64,000 nt of DNA from contig NZ_CP107254.1 in assembly GCF_029229925.1 (NCBI RefSeq), positions 2,480,001 through 2,544,000 of the forward strand, in the 5' to 3' direction. Shown piece by piece: positions 8,775-17,785 of this stretch. The notes under the pieces were generated by a model. That model did no database searches. It worked only from the letters and a program-made list of their open reading frames with translations, and was not told the DNA's origin. The position numbers and the translations under genes were made by a program. Within the stretch, counting starts at the first letter, position 1. Each line of letters opens with the position of its first letter. The DNA is from Halorhabdus sp. BNX81. Lineage in GTDB: Archaea > Halobacteriota > Halobacteria > Halobacteriales > Haloarculaceae.

Positions 8775-10028
8775 ATGAGTAGCCAGGAAGGGCACGGGGA
8801 ACAGAGTGACCGCCAGAAATACGAGTTCCGGAAAGTGATCGAGGAACTCGAAGACTACGACGGCAGCGGCACCCAGCTGGTGACCATCTACGTACCCGAC
8901 GACACGCTGATCAGCGACGTGGTGGCCCACGTCACCCAGGAGCACAGCGAAGCGAGCAACATCAAGTCCAAGGACACCCGGACGAACGTCCAGGACGCGC
9001 TAAAAAGCATCAAGGACCGACTCCGGTATTACGACAACAAGCCGCCGGAAAACGGCCTCGTGCTGTTCTCCGGAGCCGTCGACACCGGCGGTGGCCGGAC
9101 GGACATGATCACTCGCGTCCTCGAAAGTCCACCCCAGCCCGTCCAGTCGTTCCGCTATCATTGCGACTCTGATTTCCTGCTCGAACCGCTGGAAGGCATG
9201 CTCGAGGACAAGGGCCTGTTCGGCCTGATCGTCCTCGATCGCCGGGAGGCCAACGTCGGCTGGCTCCGGGGCAAGCGCGTCGACCCAGTCAAGTCCGCCT
9301 CCTCGCTCGTTCCCGGCAAGCAGCGCAAAGGTGGTCAGTCCGCACAGCGCTTCGCCCGGTTGCGGCTGGAAGCGATCGACAACTTCTACCAGGAGGTCGC
9401 GGGCATGGCCAACGACCTGTTCGTCCCCGAGCGCCACGATCTCGATGGCATCCTCGTGGGCGGGCCCTCGCCGACGAAAGACGAGTTCTTAGACGGCGAT
9501 TACCTCCATCACGAAATCGGCGACATGGTGCTGGGGAAGTTCGACGTCGCCTACACCGACGAGTCGGGACTGCACGACCTCGTCGACGCCGCCGAGGACG
9601 TTCTCGCCGAACACGAGATGCTCCAGGACAAGCAGGTCATGGAGCGCTTCTTCAAGGAACTCCACGACGGCGATCTGGCGACCTACGGGTTCGACCAGAC
9701 CCGCCAGAACCTCATGATGGGGTCGGTCGAACAACTCCTCATCAGTGAGGATCTCCGAAAGGACGCCGTCACCTACGAGTGTCCGAACGGCCACGAGGAA
9801 CACGAACTCGTCGACCGAAGCACCGAGACCCCGGCACACACCTGTACGACCTGCGGCGAGACCGTCGAGACTGGTGAACGGGAGGACGCCATCGAACACC
9901 TGATCTCGATCGCCGAACAGCGCGGGACCGAGACGGTCTTCGTCTCGACGGACTTCGAGAAGGGCGAACAGCTACTGACGGCCTTCGGCGGCGTCGCCGG
10001 TATTCTGCGGTACTCGACGGGTATCTGA
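8775..10028 (+). CDS. prf1: Peptide chain release factor aRF1
   Basis: Archaeal class-1 release factor that recognises all three stop codons and triggers peptidyl-tRNA hydrolysis. In the 417-residue protein the stop-codon-reading NIKS motif is at about residues 62-65 and the catalytic GGQ loop at about 183 (KQRKGGQSAQRFARLR). The C-terminal domain holds a CPNGH...CTTCGE zinc ribbon, typical of archaeal aRF1 and absent from many eukaryotic eRF1s. ATG is at 8775. It is monocistronic. Confidence 0.95.
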   Translation: MSSQEGHGEQSDRQKYEFRKVIEELEDYDGSGTQLVTIYVPDDTLISDVVAHVTQEHSEASNIKSKDTRTNVQDALKSIKDRLRYYDNKPPENGLVLFSGAVDTGGGRTDMITRVLESPPQPVQSFRYHCDSDFLLEPLEGMLEDKGLFGLIVLDRREANVGWLRGKRVDPVKSASSLVPGKQRKGGQSAQRFARLRLEAIDNFYQEVAGMANDLFVPERHDLDGILVGGPSPTKDEFLDGDYLHHEIGDMVLGKFDVAYTDESGLHDLVDAAEDVLAEHEMLQDKQVMERFFKELHDGDLATYGFDQTRQNLMMGSVEQLLISEDLRKDAVTYECPNGHEEHELVDRSTETPAHTCTTCGETVETGEREDAIEHLISIAEQRGTETVFVSTDFEKGEQLLTAFGGVAGILRYSTGI

Positions 10029-10232
10029 TCGGGTTGCCAGTCGGGAGCGTCGAAAAGTGCCACGTCGGCACGGGGAATGCCGACACGGCGTCGAGACAAC
10101 GCCAGTGGGTTGGGGATCGGTCGTCGAATGGCGTCTCGGGCGTTCGGTGCGGACGCAGGGTTCTGCCTCCGCACACAACAGTATGGCTTGAGAGTAAGTA
10201 TACACGATGCCTAACTGATTGGGTACTACAGC

Positions 10233-10625
10233 TCACAGCAACTGTTCGAGTTGGCGGCGTCGCCCCTCGAGGTCGACCGACGGCTCGACACCGTCGGCGA
10301 TCGACAGCCGGTCGATCACGAGCAGCGGGTCGACGCCCGCGCGTTCGACGTTCGCGAGCAGCGCCGAGATTTCCTGGCGGTGGATCGCGAGCGAGGAGAG
10401 CAACCCGACGACGAGTGCCATCGGGATCGCAGCCTCGGACTCGGCCGGAAAGGAATCGTCGATCCGCCGGAAGTCCGACGACTCCTCGGGCGGGTCGGCG
10501 ACTGGTCTGAGCTCCAGACAGCGGGGACAGATTGCCGCACCGGGGTCCTCGCCGGGGAGGTACTCCCGCAAGTCGGCTGGAACGGCGAACGCGAGCATCC
10601 GGGAACCACATGCCGGACAGTCCAT
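10233..10625 (-). CDS. Haloarchaeal zinc-ribbon protein (DUF6276-like)
   Basis: A 130-residue protein opening MDCPACGSRMLAFAVP, with a second CPRC knuckle at about residues 33-36, so a four-cysteine zinc site is likely. The rest is acidic and mainly helical (FPAESEAAIPMALVVGLLSSLAIHRQEI). It resembles an uncharacterised family restricted to haloarchaea. The biochemical role is unknown. It is transcribed divergently from the RNase P (HARP) gene. Confidence 0.7.
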   Translation of the reverse strand: MDCPACGSRMLAFAVPADLREYLPGEDPGAAICPRCLELRPVADPPEESSDFRRIDDSFPAESEAAIPMALVVGLLSSLAIHRQEISALLANVERAGVDPLLVIDRLSIADGVEPSVDLEGRRRQLEQLL

Positions 10626-10751
10626 GCCTGACGTACGCGGACCCCGGGCAAAAAGGTACGCCGTGGGGTGACCACGCCCGCCGTGGCAGGGCAGCCCTGA
10701 CGGTCAGCCGTCGCCGGAGCACATTTGAGGTCAGGGTGAGAAGCGTTCACT

Positions 10752-11411
10752 ATGGCCGAACGTCCGCTGAAGCAGCGATTCGTCCTCGACACGTCGGTGT
10801 TCATCACGCCGGAGATCCGGGAGGACGACGAGGACATCGAAGAGGCCGTCGATCGCCTGCTCGACCTCGTCGCGGCGGCGAAACTCGAACACAACATCTC
10901 GTGTTACATGCCGCCCTCGATCAACGACGAACTCACGACGATGCTCAGAGATCGGGACGTGAGCACCGAGACGATCGCCAAACTCGACACCTGGGTCATC
11001 ACCAAGAGTCCGGCCCAGTACGAACTCATGATCCCGGCCGAAATCGTCTATGGATTCATCGACGAGATGAGCGAGCGGGTCAACCGCGGCCTTCGAGTCT
11101 CGGAGAAGGCCGTCCGCAAAGCCGAGCAGTCACGCGACGAGCAGGAGACGGACAGCGAACACATGAGCGAGGTCGACCAGGTCATCTCGGATCTCCGGGA
11201 CGAATATCGGCGGGCACTCCGCCAGGGCGTGCTCGACTCCAGAGAGGACTTCGACCTGTTGATCCTCGCGCGCGAACTCGAAGCCGGCGTCGTCACGGAA
11301 GATACCGGCATCATCAACTGGGCCGAGGACTTCGGTCTGCGGTATCTGCGGGGACGGTCGTTCCCGTCGTTACTCGAGGAGTATTTAGCGGCAGGTGAGC
11401 GGATCGACTGA
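10752..11411 (+). CDS. RNA-free RNase P (HARP family, PIN domain)
   Basis: Formerly annotated as 'RNA ligase partner protein' (UPF0278). The family is homologous to the Aquifex protein-only RNase P that removes 5' leaders of pre-tRNAs. This 219-residue copy has the PIN-like start [17 protein letters not shown] and the C-terminal acidic cluster [30 protein letters not shown], split by the helical insertion ([18 protein letters not shown]) that mediates oligomerisation in HARPs. Haloarchaea also have the RNA-based enzyme, so this is probably an auxiliary activity. Confidence 0.85.
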   Translation: MAERPLKQRFVLDTSVFITPEIREDDEDIEEAVDRLLDLVAAAKLEHNISCYMPPSINDELTTMLRDRDVSTETIAKLDTWVITKSPAQYELMIPAEIVYGFIDEMSERVNRGLRVSEKAVRKAEQSRDEQETDSEHMSEVDQVISDLRDEYRRALRQGVLDSREDFDLLILARELEAGVVTEDTGIINWAEDFGLRYLRGRSFPSLLEEYLAAGERID

Positions 11412-11620
11412 GCAATCGTCGCGCCTGCGGGCGATTCTCGATTTGAAATTTGACACTCTCGGTTTCGGTCGGCGTATTATTTGCGAAAGCCATAATACCG
11501 CAAAGCCAGTGGCTCCAGTACCGACTACGCTATGGGACGCCATCACGCTATATATCGGCCGACACACACGAACGGGGTCGTACCGGGAGATCGACTACAG
11601 CGGAGATCGTCCACCCAGCC

Positions 11621-12874
11621 ATGATCGTGGGCGTACCGACAGCGTCCGGCGATGAAACCCGTGTCGCAGTGGTCCCCGGGGTCGCCGAGGACCTCCTCGA
11701 GGATGGTCACGAAGTACTCCTCGAAGCCGGGGCCGGCGAGACCGCCGGGTTCGACGACGACGCCTATCGCGAGGCAGGCTGTGACGTCCTCGACGACCGG
11801 GCGGCGGTGTTCGATCGCGCTGACGTCATCTTCGAGGTGGAAGCGTTGGGCGCAATCGAGGACGGGGACGCCACCGTCTATCGCGAGGGACAAACCGTCA
11901 TCGGGTTACTCGGGCCCTACGACGTCGATGACGACGTTCTGGAGGCACTGGCCGAACGGCAGGTTAGCACGTTCGCGCTCGAACTCATCCCGCGGATCAG
12001 CCGCGCCCAGAGCATGGACGCGCTGTCGTCGATGGCCAACCTCGCGGGCTACAAAGCGATGGTGCAGGCCGCGAGCGAACTCGACAAGCTCGTGCCGATG
12101 CAGATGACCGCGGCGGGAACCGTCCAGCCCGCCGACGTCTTCGTGATCGGCGCGGGCGTCGCCGGCCTCCAGGCGATCACCACTGCTGACCGACTCGGGG
12201 CGTCGGTCCGGGCCTACGACATCCGGCCCGAAGCCGCCGAGGAGATCGAAAGCGTCGGGGCGGACTTCGTCGAACTCGATGTCCACGCCGACGACGCCGC
12301 CGACGAGGAAGGTCACGCCCAGGAGATGGACGAAGAGTTCTACCGGAAACAGCGCGCCCAACTCGCCGAGGTCGTCGCCGAGGCCGATGTCGTCATCACG
12401 ACGGCGGCGATCCCGGGTGGACCGGCCCCCCGGCTCGTCACTGAAGACGCCGTCGCCGCAATGGATCACGGCTCCGTCATCGTCGACCTGGCCGCCGACG
12501 GCGGGGGCAACTGCGACGTCACCCAACCCGACGAACGAGTCGAGTACGAAGGGGTCACGGTCTTTGGGCCGACGAACCTGCCCTCGACGCTGCCCCGGAC
12601 GGCGAGTGAGCTGTACGCCAACAATCTCCGGAATCTCTTCGAGCTTCTGGTCGAGGAGGGCGAGTTGACGATCGACATCGACGACGAGATCGTCGACGCG
12701 ACGCTGCTCACCCACGACGGAACGGTCAGAGCCCCCCACGAGGACGATAGCGAGTCCGACGGGGGCGATTCGAGTGACGGCGGGGAGGAGGCCACCGACG
12801 CGGACGACGAGCACGGTGACGACACGAATGGAGACAGACAGAACCAAACGACCGATGGAGGGAACGATGCGTAA
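11621..12874 (+). CDS. pntA1: NAD(P) transhydrogenase subunit alpha 1 (NAD-binding domain I)
   Basis: Peripheral dI subunit that binds NAD(H) in the proton-translocating transhydrogenase. The 417-residue protein starts MIVGVPTASGDETRVAVVPG. It has the RQDR-like catalytic region around SRAQSMDALSSMANLAGYKA, a Rossmann fold (DVFVIGAGVAGLQAITTADRLGA), and ends in a low-complexity Asp/Ser/Gly tail of about 50 residues. ATG at 11621 replaces a longer frame from 11450 that lacks homology. A TATATAT box at 11547-11555 suggests a 5' UTR of about 45 nt. It is first of three genes. Confidence 0.92.
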   Translation: MIVGVPTASGDETRVAVVPGVAEDLLEDGHEVLLEAGAGETAGFDDDAYREAGCDVLDDRAAVFDRADVIFEVEALGAIEDGDATVYREGQTVIGLLGPYDVDDDVLEALAERQVSTFALELIPRISRAQSMDALSSMANLAGYKAMVQAASELDKLVPMQMTAAGTVQPADVFVIGAGVAGLQAITTADRLGASVRAYDIRPEAAEEIESVGADFVELDVHADDAADEEGHAQEMDEEFYRKQRAQLAEVVAEADVVITTAAIPGGPAPRLVTEDAVAAMDHGSVIVDLAADGGGNCDVTQPDERVEYEGVTVFGPTNLPSTLPRTASELYANNLRNLFELLVEEGELTIDIDDEIVDATLLTHDGTVRAPHEDDSESDGGDSSDGGEEATDADDEHGDDTNGDRQNQTTDGGNDA

Positions 12875-12916
12875 GTCACCCCGCGGCGGGACAGCCCACA
12901 CAAGGAGGGCAGAGCC

Positions 12917-13198
12917 ATGAGTCTCGTCACCAACCTTACGCTGTTCGTGCTCGCGGCCTTCCTGGGCTATGAGATCATCACCCAGATCCCGACGAACCTC
13001 CACACGCCGCTGATGTCAGGCTCGAACGCCATTTCGGGGATCACGCTGCTGGGCTCAGTGCTGGTCGCCGGCTCGGGCGAGACCACGCTGGCGACCGTCC
13101 TTGGCTTTCTGGCGGTCGTGATGGCGACGATCAACGTCGTCGGCGGCTATCTCGTGAGTCACTTCATGCTCGCGGAGTTCAACCAGGGTGGTCGCTGA
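12917..13198 (+). CDS. pntA2: NAD(P) transhydrogenase subunit alpha 2 (membrane domain)
   Basis: A 93-residue membrane subunit contributing part of the proton channel (dII). It has three hydrophobic segments: LTLFVLAAFLGYEI, AISGITLLGSVLVAG and TVLGFLAVVMATINVVGGYLV. The conserved THLHTPLMSGSNAISG-type motif appears as TNLHTPLMSGSNAISG. It lies 42 nt after pntA1, and its TGA is one nucleotide before the pntB ATG, so translation is likely coupled. Confidence 0.92.
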   Translation: MSLVTNLTLFVLAAFLGYEIITQIPTNLHTPLMSGSNAISGITLLGSVLVAGSGETTLATVLGFLAVVMATINVVGGYLVSHFMLAEFNQGGR

Positions 13199-13199
13199 G

Positions 13200-14642
13200 A
13201 TGGCCGACGGTGTTCTCGGGAGTCTCCCGCCGGCGGCGATCGAACTCGCGTATCTGGCCGCAGCGATCCTGTTCATCCAGGGGCTGCGGGACATGACCCA
13301 CCCGCGGACGGCGGCCCGTGGGAATCAGCTCTCCTCGGGCGGGATGTTCCTGGCCGTCCTCGCGACGGTGCTTTACTTCGAGATCGTCTCGCCGCTGTTG
13401 CTGGCCGCAGCGCTCCTGATCGGCGGGTCGATCGGCGTCTGGCTCGCCGTCAGCGTCGAGACCACGGAGATGCCACAGCTGGTCGGGCTGTTCAACGGGT
13501 TCGGCGGCGGGGCCTCGGCAGTGGTCGCCGGGGCCGAACTGGTCGACACCGTCGATCCCGCGACAACTGCATCCCTCTCGGCCGATCTGACGGTCTCGGC
13601 GGCAATCGCCGGCATCATCGGGTCGGCGACGCTGTTCGGCAGCCTTATCGCCGCCGGAAAGCTCCACGGCATGGTCGGCGACCCGCCTCTCAGCGGGACG
13701 GCCGGCCAGGCACTCCAGGGACTCTTCCTGCTCGGGGCCGTCGTCGCCGGCGGGTTCCTGGTGGTCCAGACCGGAATCCTTGGGGGCGATCCGTTGACAA
13801 CGTGGCTCCCCTCCTACTGGGTGCTGGTAGCCGCGGCGTCGGTGTTCGGCATCGTCTTGGTGTACCCGATCGGCGGCGCGGACATGCCGGTCGTGATCGC
13901 CCTGTTGAACTCGATGTCCGGGCTCGCGGCGGCGACCACCGGGTTCGTGCTGGACAACACGGCGCTGATCGTCGCGGGGACCCTGGTCGGCGCGGCCGGG
14001 CTCATCCTCACGTTCATCATGTGTGAGTCGATGAACCGCCCGCTACTGGACGTCCTCTTCGGGACCATGGGCGGCGACGACGAAGATGTCGAAGACATCT
14101 ACGAAGGCAACATCACCGAGACCTCGCCCGAAGAGGTCGAAATGCTGCTCGAAGTCGCCGAACGGGTCGTCGTCGTCCCGGGCTACGGGATGGCCGTCGC
14201 CCAGGCACAACACGCCGTCGCGGAACTCGCGGAACTCTTAGAGGAGGACGGCGTCGACGTCGAGTTCGGCATCCACCCCGTCGCGGGCCGGATGCCGGGG
14301 CACATGAACGCGTTGCTGGCAGAAGCTGACGTGCCCTACGACAAGATGCGGGAACTCGAAGAGATCAACCCGAAATTCTCCCAGACCGACCTGGTGATCG
14401 TCACCGGGGCCAACGACGTGGTCAACCCCTCGGCCAACGAAGACGAGAACAGCCCGATCGCGGGCATGCCCGTGCTGGAAGTCTGGGACGCCGGGACCGT
14501 CGTGGTCAACAAGCGCAGCCTGAGTTCCGGCTTCGCTGGCATTCCGAACCCCCTGTTCGCGAAGGACAACACGAGTATGCTGTTTGGCGACGCCCAGGCG
14601 TCGATGCAGGACCTCGTCAGCGCGTACAAGGAAAACCGGTAG
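13200..14642 (+). CDS. pntB: NAD(P) transhydrogenase subunit beta
   Basis: A 480-residue integral subunit supplying the remaining membrane helices of the proton channel and the NADP(H)-binding dIII domain. The N-terminal half carries at least eight hydrophobic segments. The C-terminal third has VVVVPGYGMAVAQAQHAVAEL (the NADP-binding GYGxA), HPVAGRMPGHMNALLAEA and VIVTGANDVVNPSA, the standard dIII signatures. ATG at 13200 directly follows the pntA2 stop. The complex links NAD and NADP pools to the proton gradient. Confidence 0.94.
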   Translation: MADGVLGSLPPAAIELAYLAAAILFIQGLRDMTHPRTAARGNQLSSGGMFLAVLATVLYFEIVSPLLLAAALLIGGSIGVWLAVSVETTEMPQLVGLFNGFGGGASAVVAGAELVDTVDPATTASLSADLTVSAAIAGIIGSATLFGSLIAAGKLHGMVGDPPLSGTAGQALQGLFLLGAVVAGGFLVVQTGILGGDPLTTWLPSYWVLVAAASVFGIVLVYPIGGADMPVVIALLNSMSGLAAATTGFVLDNTALIVAGTLVGAAGLILTFIMCESMNRPLLDVLFGTMGGDDEDVEDIYEGNITETSPEEVEMLLEVAERVVVVPGYGMAVAQAQHAVAELAELLEEDGVDVEFGIHPVAGRMPGHMNALLAEADVPYDKMRELEEINPKFSQTDLVIVTGANDVVNPSANEDENSPIAGMPVLEVWDAGTVVVNKRSLSSGFAGIPNPLFAKDNTSMLFGDAQASMQDLVSAYKENR

Positions 14643-14866
14643 CTAGCGCCTCCTCATCGGTGGCGTCCCCTTCGCTCACACATCGATCGCTCCCCAGTTT
14701 CGTTCGCACCGAGTTCTTCCCGTCCGTAGTCGTCCGTCCAGTCGATCAAACGGCATCCGACCTCCACGAACGACCAACTGGCCCAAACGAAACCACCGCC
14801 TTGCCAAATAAATTATCCATTACGGAAAGAGATAGATCCAAATCGACAAAATATGATTGCGTGTTC

Positions 14867-14887
14867 GGGAACCTTTAAGTAGTTCCC
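14867..14887 (+). promoter_or_regulatory. dpsA promoter: inverted repeat enclosing the TATA box
   Basis: GGGAAC-N9-GTTCCC is a perfect dyad, and the nine-base spacer CTTTAAGTA is itself the TATA-like element. The dpsA ATG is at 14906, 19 nt past the dyad, so a protein bound here would block TBP/TFB. The site is seen directly; the regulator (possibly an iron- or redox-sensing repressor) is inferred. Confidence 0.55.
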
Positions 14888-14905
14888 ACCAGTACGTTGT
14901 CGTGT

Positions 14906-15454
14906 ATGAGCCAGAGCGAGCACGTACTCAAGACGGCAGGCGAGGTCGAAGGATCCGACGGACTGCGAATGGACGCGGATCGCGCCGAGGAGATCGTCGA
15001 CGCACTGAACACGGACCTGGCAGCGACGTACGTCCTCTATCACCAGCTTCGCAAGCACCACTGGAACGTCGAGGGCGCGGAGTTCCGTGACCTCCATCTG
15101 TTCCTTGGCGACGCGGCCGAGAACGCCGAGGCCTTCGCCGACGAACTCGCCGAGCGTGTCCAGGCACTGGGTGGGGTGCCCCACGCCAGCGGCGCGACGC
15201 TGGAGGCCGAGTCCCCCGTCGAACCGGAAGACGAGAACGTCTACGACATCCGGACCTCTCTCGAAAACGATCTGGAGATGTACGGCGACATCATCGAGAC
15301 CCTCCGGGAGCACGTCGAGCTGTTCGACAACCTCGGCGACCCGACCACGGCGGAGATCATCCGCGAGAACATCGTCACCGTCGAGGAGGACGCCCACCAC
15401 ATCGAGCACTACCTCGAGGACGACACGCTGGTCACCGCCGACGCGATGGAGTAA
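14906..15454 (+). CDS. dpsA: DpsA ferritin-like DNA-protection/iron-storage protein
   Basis: Dodecameric Dps-type mini-ferritin that oxidises Fe(II) with peroxide and stores Fe(III). In the 182-residue protein the inter-subunit ferroxidase signature is YHQLRKHHWNVEGAEF, then LHLFLGDAAENAEAFADELAERV, with the expected His, Asp and Glu ligands. The C-terminal helix HHIEHYLEDD follows. ATG at 14906 is preferred over a TTG nine bases upstream. The transcript is probably leaderless, driven by the dyad-flanked TATA box just upstream. Confidence 0.94.
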   Translation: MSQSEHVLKTAGEVEGSDGLRMDADRAEEIVDALNTDLAATYVLYHQLRKHHWNVEGAEFRDLHLFLGDAAENAEAFADELAERVQALGGVPHASGATLEAESPVEPEDENVYDIRTSLENDLEMYGDIIETLREHVELFDNLGDPTTAEIIRENIVTVEEDAHHIEHYLEDDTLVTADAME

Positions 15455-15472
15455 CGCGGCGCTGCGTTTCAG

Positions 15473-16297
15473 TCACTGATCGATCCCGTCGGCGATCGTC
15501 GACGCGACCCGGGCGTTCGTCCGGTGGTCGATCGCTTTTGTCTCGAAGATTGCACGCGCACTCGCGAGTGCTGACTCGTCGCGTTCGAAGGAGAGACCCG
15601 GGTACTCGACAGCGGTCAGGACGAGCGCTTCGGGCGCAGCCGGCGCGACGCCCGCGGGCCCCTCAACCGGGTCGTCCCCGAGCAGCCGCTCGATCCGGTC
15701 GGTCCCGGCCGCCCCGCTGGCGACGGCGTCGATGACGGTGACGGCCCGTCGGACGAACTGTCGGGGGAACCCGTCAGCGCGGAGCGTGACGACCAGGAAG
15801 TCCCCTTCTCGCCGTAGATCCCCGGAGAGATCCCGGACGGTCCCCGTGTCGTCGGGCGTGAAGTTGTGAAAGTCGTGTTCGCCGGTGAGGGCGTCGAGTG
15901 CCTCTTTCGCCCGCGACAGCGAGGCGTCCGGCGCGTGGAGGTGATAGGTGTACTCGCGGGCGACGGCGTCGTGGGTTGCGTGAAACTCGGCGGGAGCCTC
16001 GGCGCTCGCCCAGGCACGGACGTCGGCCGGGAGTTCGCTGTTGAGCGCCGCCGGCGAGAGCCACTCCGGGCAGTCGAAGGCGACGGTCTGGGCGAGCGCG
16101 GAGACGCCGGCGTCAGTCCGTCCGGCAGCGGCGTATCCCGGCGGAACATCGTTTGCGGACGTATCGAAGACTTCGAGATCGGCGAGCGCGTCGAGGATCG
16201 CGTCCGAGACGGTCGCCACGTCGGGCTGGCGCTGGAAGCCGTGGAACGGGCGGCCGTCGTAGGCGATCCGGAACGCCCGTCGCGAAACGTCGGTCAC
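15473..16297 (-). CDS. truA: tRNA pseudouridine(38-40) synthase TruA
   Basis: Isomerises uridines 38-40 of the anticodon arm to pseudouridine. The 274-residue protein has RIAYDGRPFHGFQRQP at the start, the catalytic Asp in AAGRTDAGVSALAQ (about residues 57-70), and AREYTYHLHAP and FPRQFVRRAVTVIDAV in the second half. It begins with GTG at 16297 (MTDVSRRAF), since no ATG lies near the conserved start. It converges with dpsA, whose stop lies only 18 nt away. Confidence 0.92.
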   Translation of the reverse strand: MTDVSRRAFRIAYDGRPFHGFQRQPDVATVSDAILDALADLEVFDTSANDVPPGYAAAGRTDAGVSALAQTVAFDCPEWLSPAALNSELPADVRAWASAEAPAEFHATHDAVAREYTYHLHAPDASLSRAKEALDALTGEHDFHNFTPDDTGTVRDLSGDLRREGDFLVVTLRADGFPRQFVRRAVTVIDAVASGAAGTDRIERLLGDDPVEGPAGVAPAAPEALVLTAVEYPGLSFERDESALASARAIFETKAIDHRTNARVASTIADGIDQ

Positions 16298-16369
16298 GGG
16301 TCGAGTTCGACGGAGCGGACCCTTCGAGGTTTCGACACCGTCTTCCCTCCCGTGGGCGTCGCCGGCATC

Positions 16370-17680
16370 TCAAGGGTCGTTCGTCGAATCGGATCGTCCG
16401 CTGTTCGCTGAAACCATCCGATGGACGCCGTACCCGCCGACGCCGGCGAACAGTGCCAGTCCCCCCACGACGGGGATCGAGACGTCGAAACCACCACCAG
16501 AATCCTCATCGAGCGCGTAGACGTGTCCATCGGGGCTTCCGATGTAGACGCTGCCATCGGCAACGACCGGCGAGGAGTAGTGGATATCAATCGACCCGAC
16601 AGTCCAGCGTTCCGTCCCGTCAGTCCCGTCAAGGGCATACAGCGTCGACTCGACGTTCCCGACGTAGACAGTGTCGTCCGCGACGGCCGGTGCCGTATTG
16701 ACAGTTCTCCCCGTCCGGTAGGACCACTCCTCGTGAACCTTGCTCGCATCGATCGCGTAGACGTGTTTGTCCCCCGAACCGACGTACACCGTCCCGTCCG
16801 CGACGGCCGGCGACGACCAGATCCATCTGCCCGTCCGGTAGGTTCGCTCCTCGCCCGTCTGGAACGTCCACTGCTCCGTGCCATCGTCAGCGTCGATCGC
16901 ATAGACGGCCCCCCTGTCGCCACCGATATAGACGACCCCGTCGGCGACTGCCGGCGACGACGCACGGATTCCGCCCTCGGGTTCGAACTCCCATCGGCGT
17001 GTGCCGTCTTCGGTATTGATCGCATAGAGGCGATAATCGCTGGCGACGTAGACAGTCCCGTTGCGGACGGCCGGTGACCCGGACGGTCCTGCTCTCGTTC
17101 CCGTTCCGTACGTCCACTGCTCGACCCCGCTGGCGGCGTCGATAGCGTACAGCAGCCGGTACTTGCTGCCGATAAAGAGCGTCCCATCGGCGAGGACTGG
17201 CGAACAGCGGACACTATATGGGGTTTCAAACGTCCAGACTTCGGTGCCGTCCGTCGCGTCGACAGCGTAGACGTTCCCGTCAGTACTTCCGAAATAGACG
17301 ACCCCATCCGCGACTGTGGGCGAGGAATAGATGTTCAGTTCGGTCTGGAATGTCCATTCCTGGGAGCCGTCCGCAGCATCGAGGGCGTACATCTGTCCAT
17401 CGGCGCTGCCGACGTAGACCGTCCCGTCGACGACCGCCGGGGCCGACTCGTAGTAGTGCCCCTCGATATCGGCCCGCCAAGCCACGCCGGCGCGTTCGGT
17501 CGGTCCTGTATGCCCGCGAGCGTGGCCCGTGTTCCCGTTGTCGTATCCGAGCTGCCCCCAGTCCTCCCCAGTAGTGTCCGCTGTCCCATCGGAGGCGGTG
17601 GTCGAACCGATTTCGGTCACTCCGAGCCCTGCGATCGTCTGTAGATATTGCCGTCGAGTGGGGACCATCAGCTGTTTCAT
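16370..17680 (-). CDS. Tat-exported PQQ-like beta-propeller protein
   Basis: A 436-residue secreted protein. The N-terminus TRRQYLQTIAGLG is a Tat signal. It is followed by about eight repeats of the form PAVxDGTVYVGSxDGxxYALDAxDGxxxWxFxT, the PQQ-binding-like eight-bladed propeller. A hydrophobic C-terminal segment (SIPVVGGLALFAGVGGYGV) precedes a polar tail and probably anchors it outside the membrane. PQQ repeats in haloarchaea usually act as scaffolds; no enzyme function is assigned. The first ATG (17680) follows GGGGGAG directly, and an ATG at 17668 is the alternative. Confidence 0.82.
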   Translation of the reverse strand: MKQLMVPTRRQYLQTIAGLGVTEIGSTTASDGTADTTGEDWGQLGYDNGNTGHARGHTGPTERAGVAWRADIEGHYYESAPAVVDGTVYVGSADGQMYALDAADGSQEWTFQTELNIYSSPTVADGVVYFGSTDGNVYAVDATDGTEVWTFETPYSVRCSPVLADGTLFIGSKYRLLYAIDAASGVEQWTYGTGTRAGPSGSPAVRNGTVYVASDYRLYAINTEDGTRRWEFEPEGGIRASSPAVADGVVYIGGDRGAVYAIDADDGTEQWTFQTGEERTYRTGRWIWSSPAVADGTVYVGSGDKHVYAIDASKVHEEWSYRTGRTVNTAPAVADDTVYVGNVESTLYALDGTDGTERWTVGSIDIHYSSPVVADGSVYIGSPDGHVYALDEDSGGGFDVSIPVVGGLALFAGVGGYGVHRMVSANSGRSDSTNDP

Positions 17681-17785
17681 CTCCCCCAAAGATCGTGCCC
17701 GTTGAAATAATTTCTGACTAACATTTCGGCCTGCAACGCACGGATTCCGGGGGATATTTCGCTTTGACGCACGGATCACCGAGCG

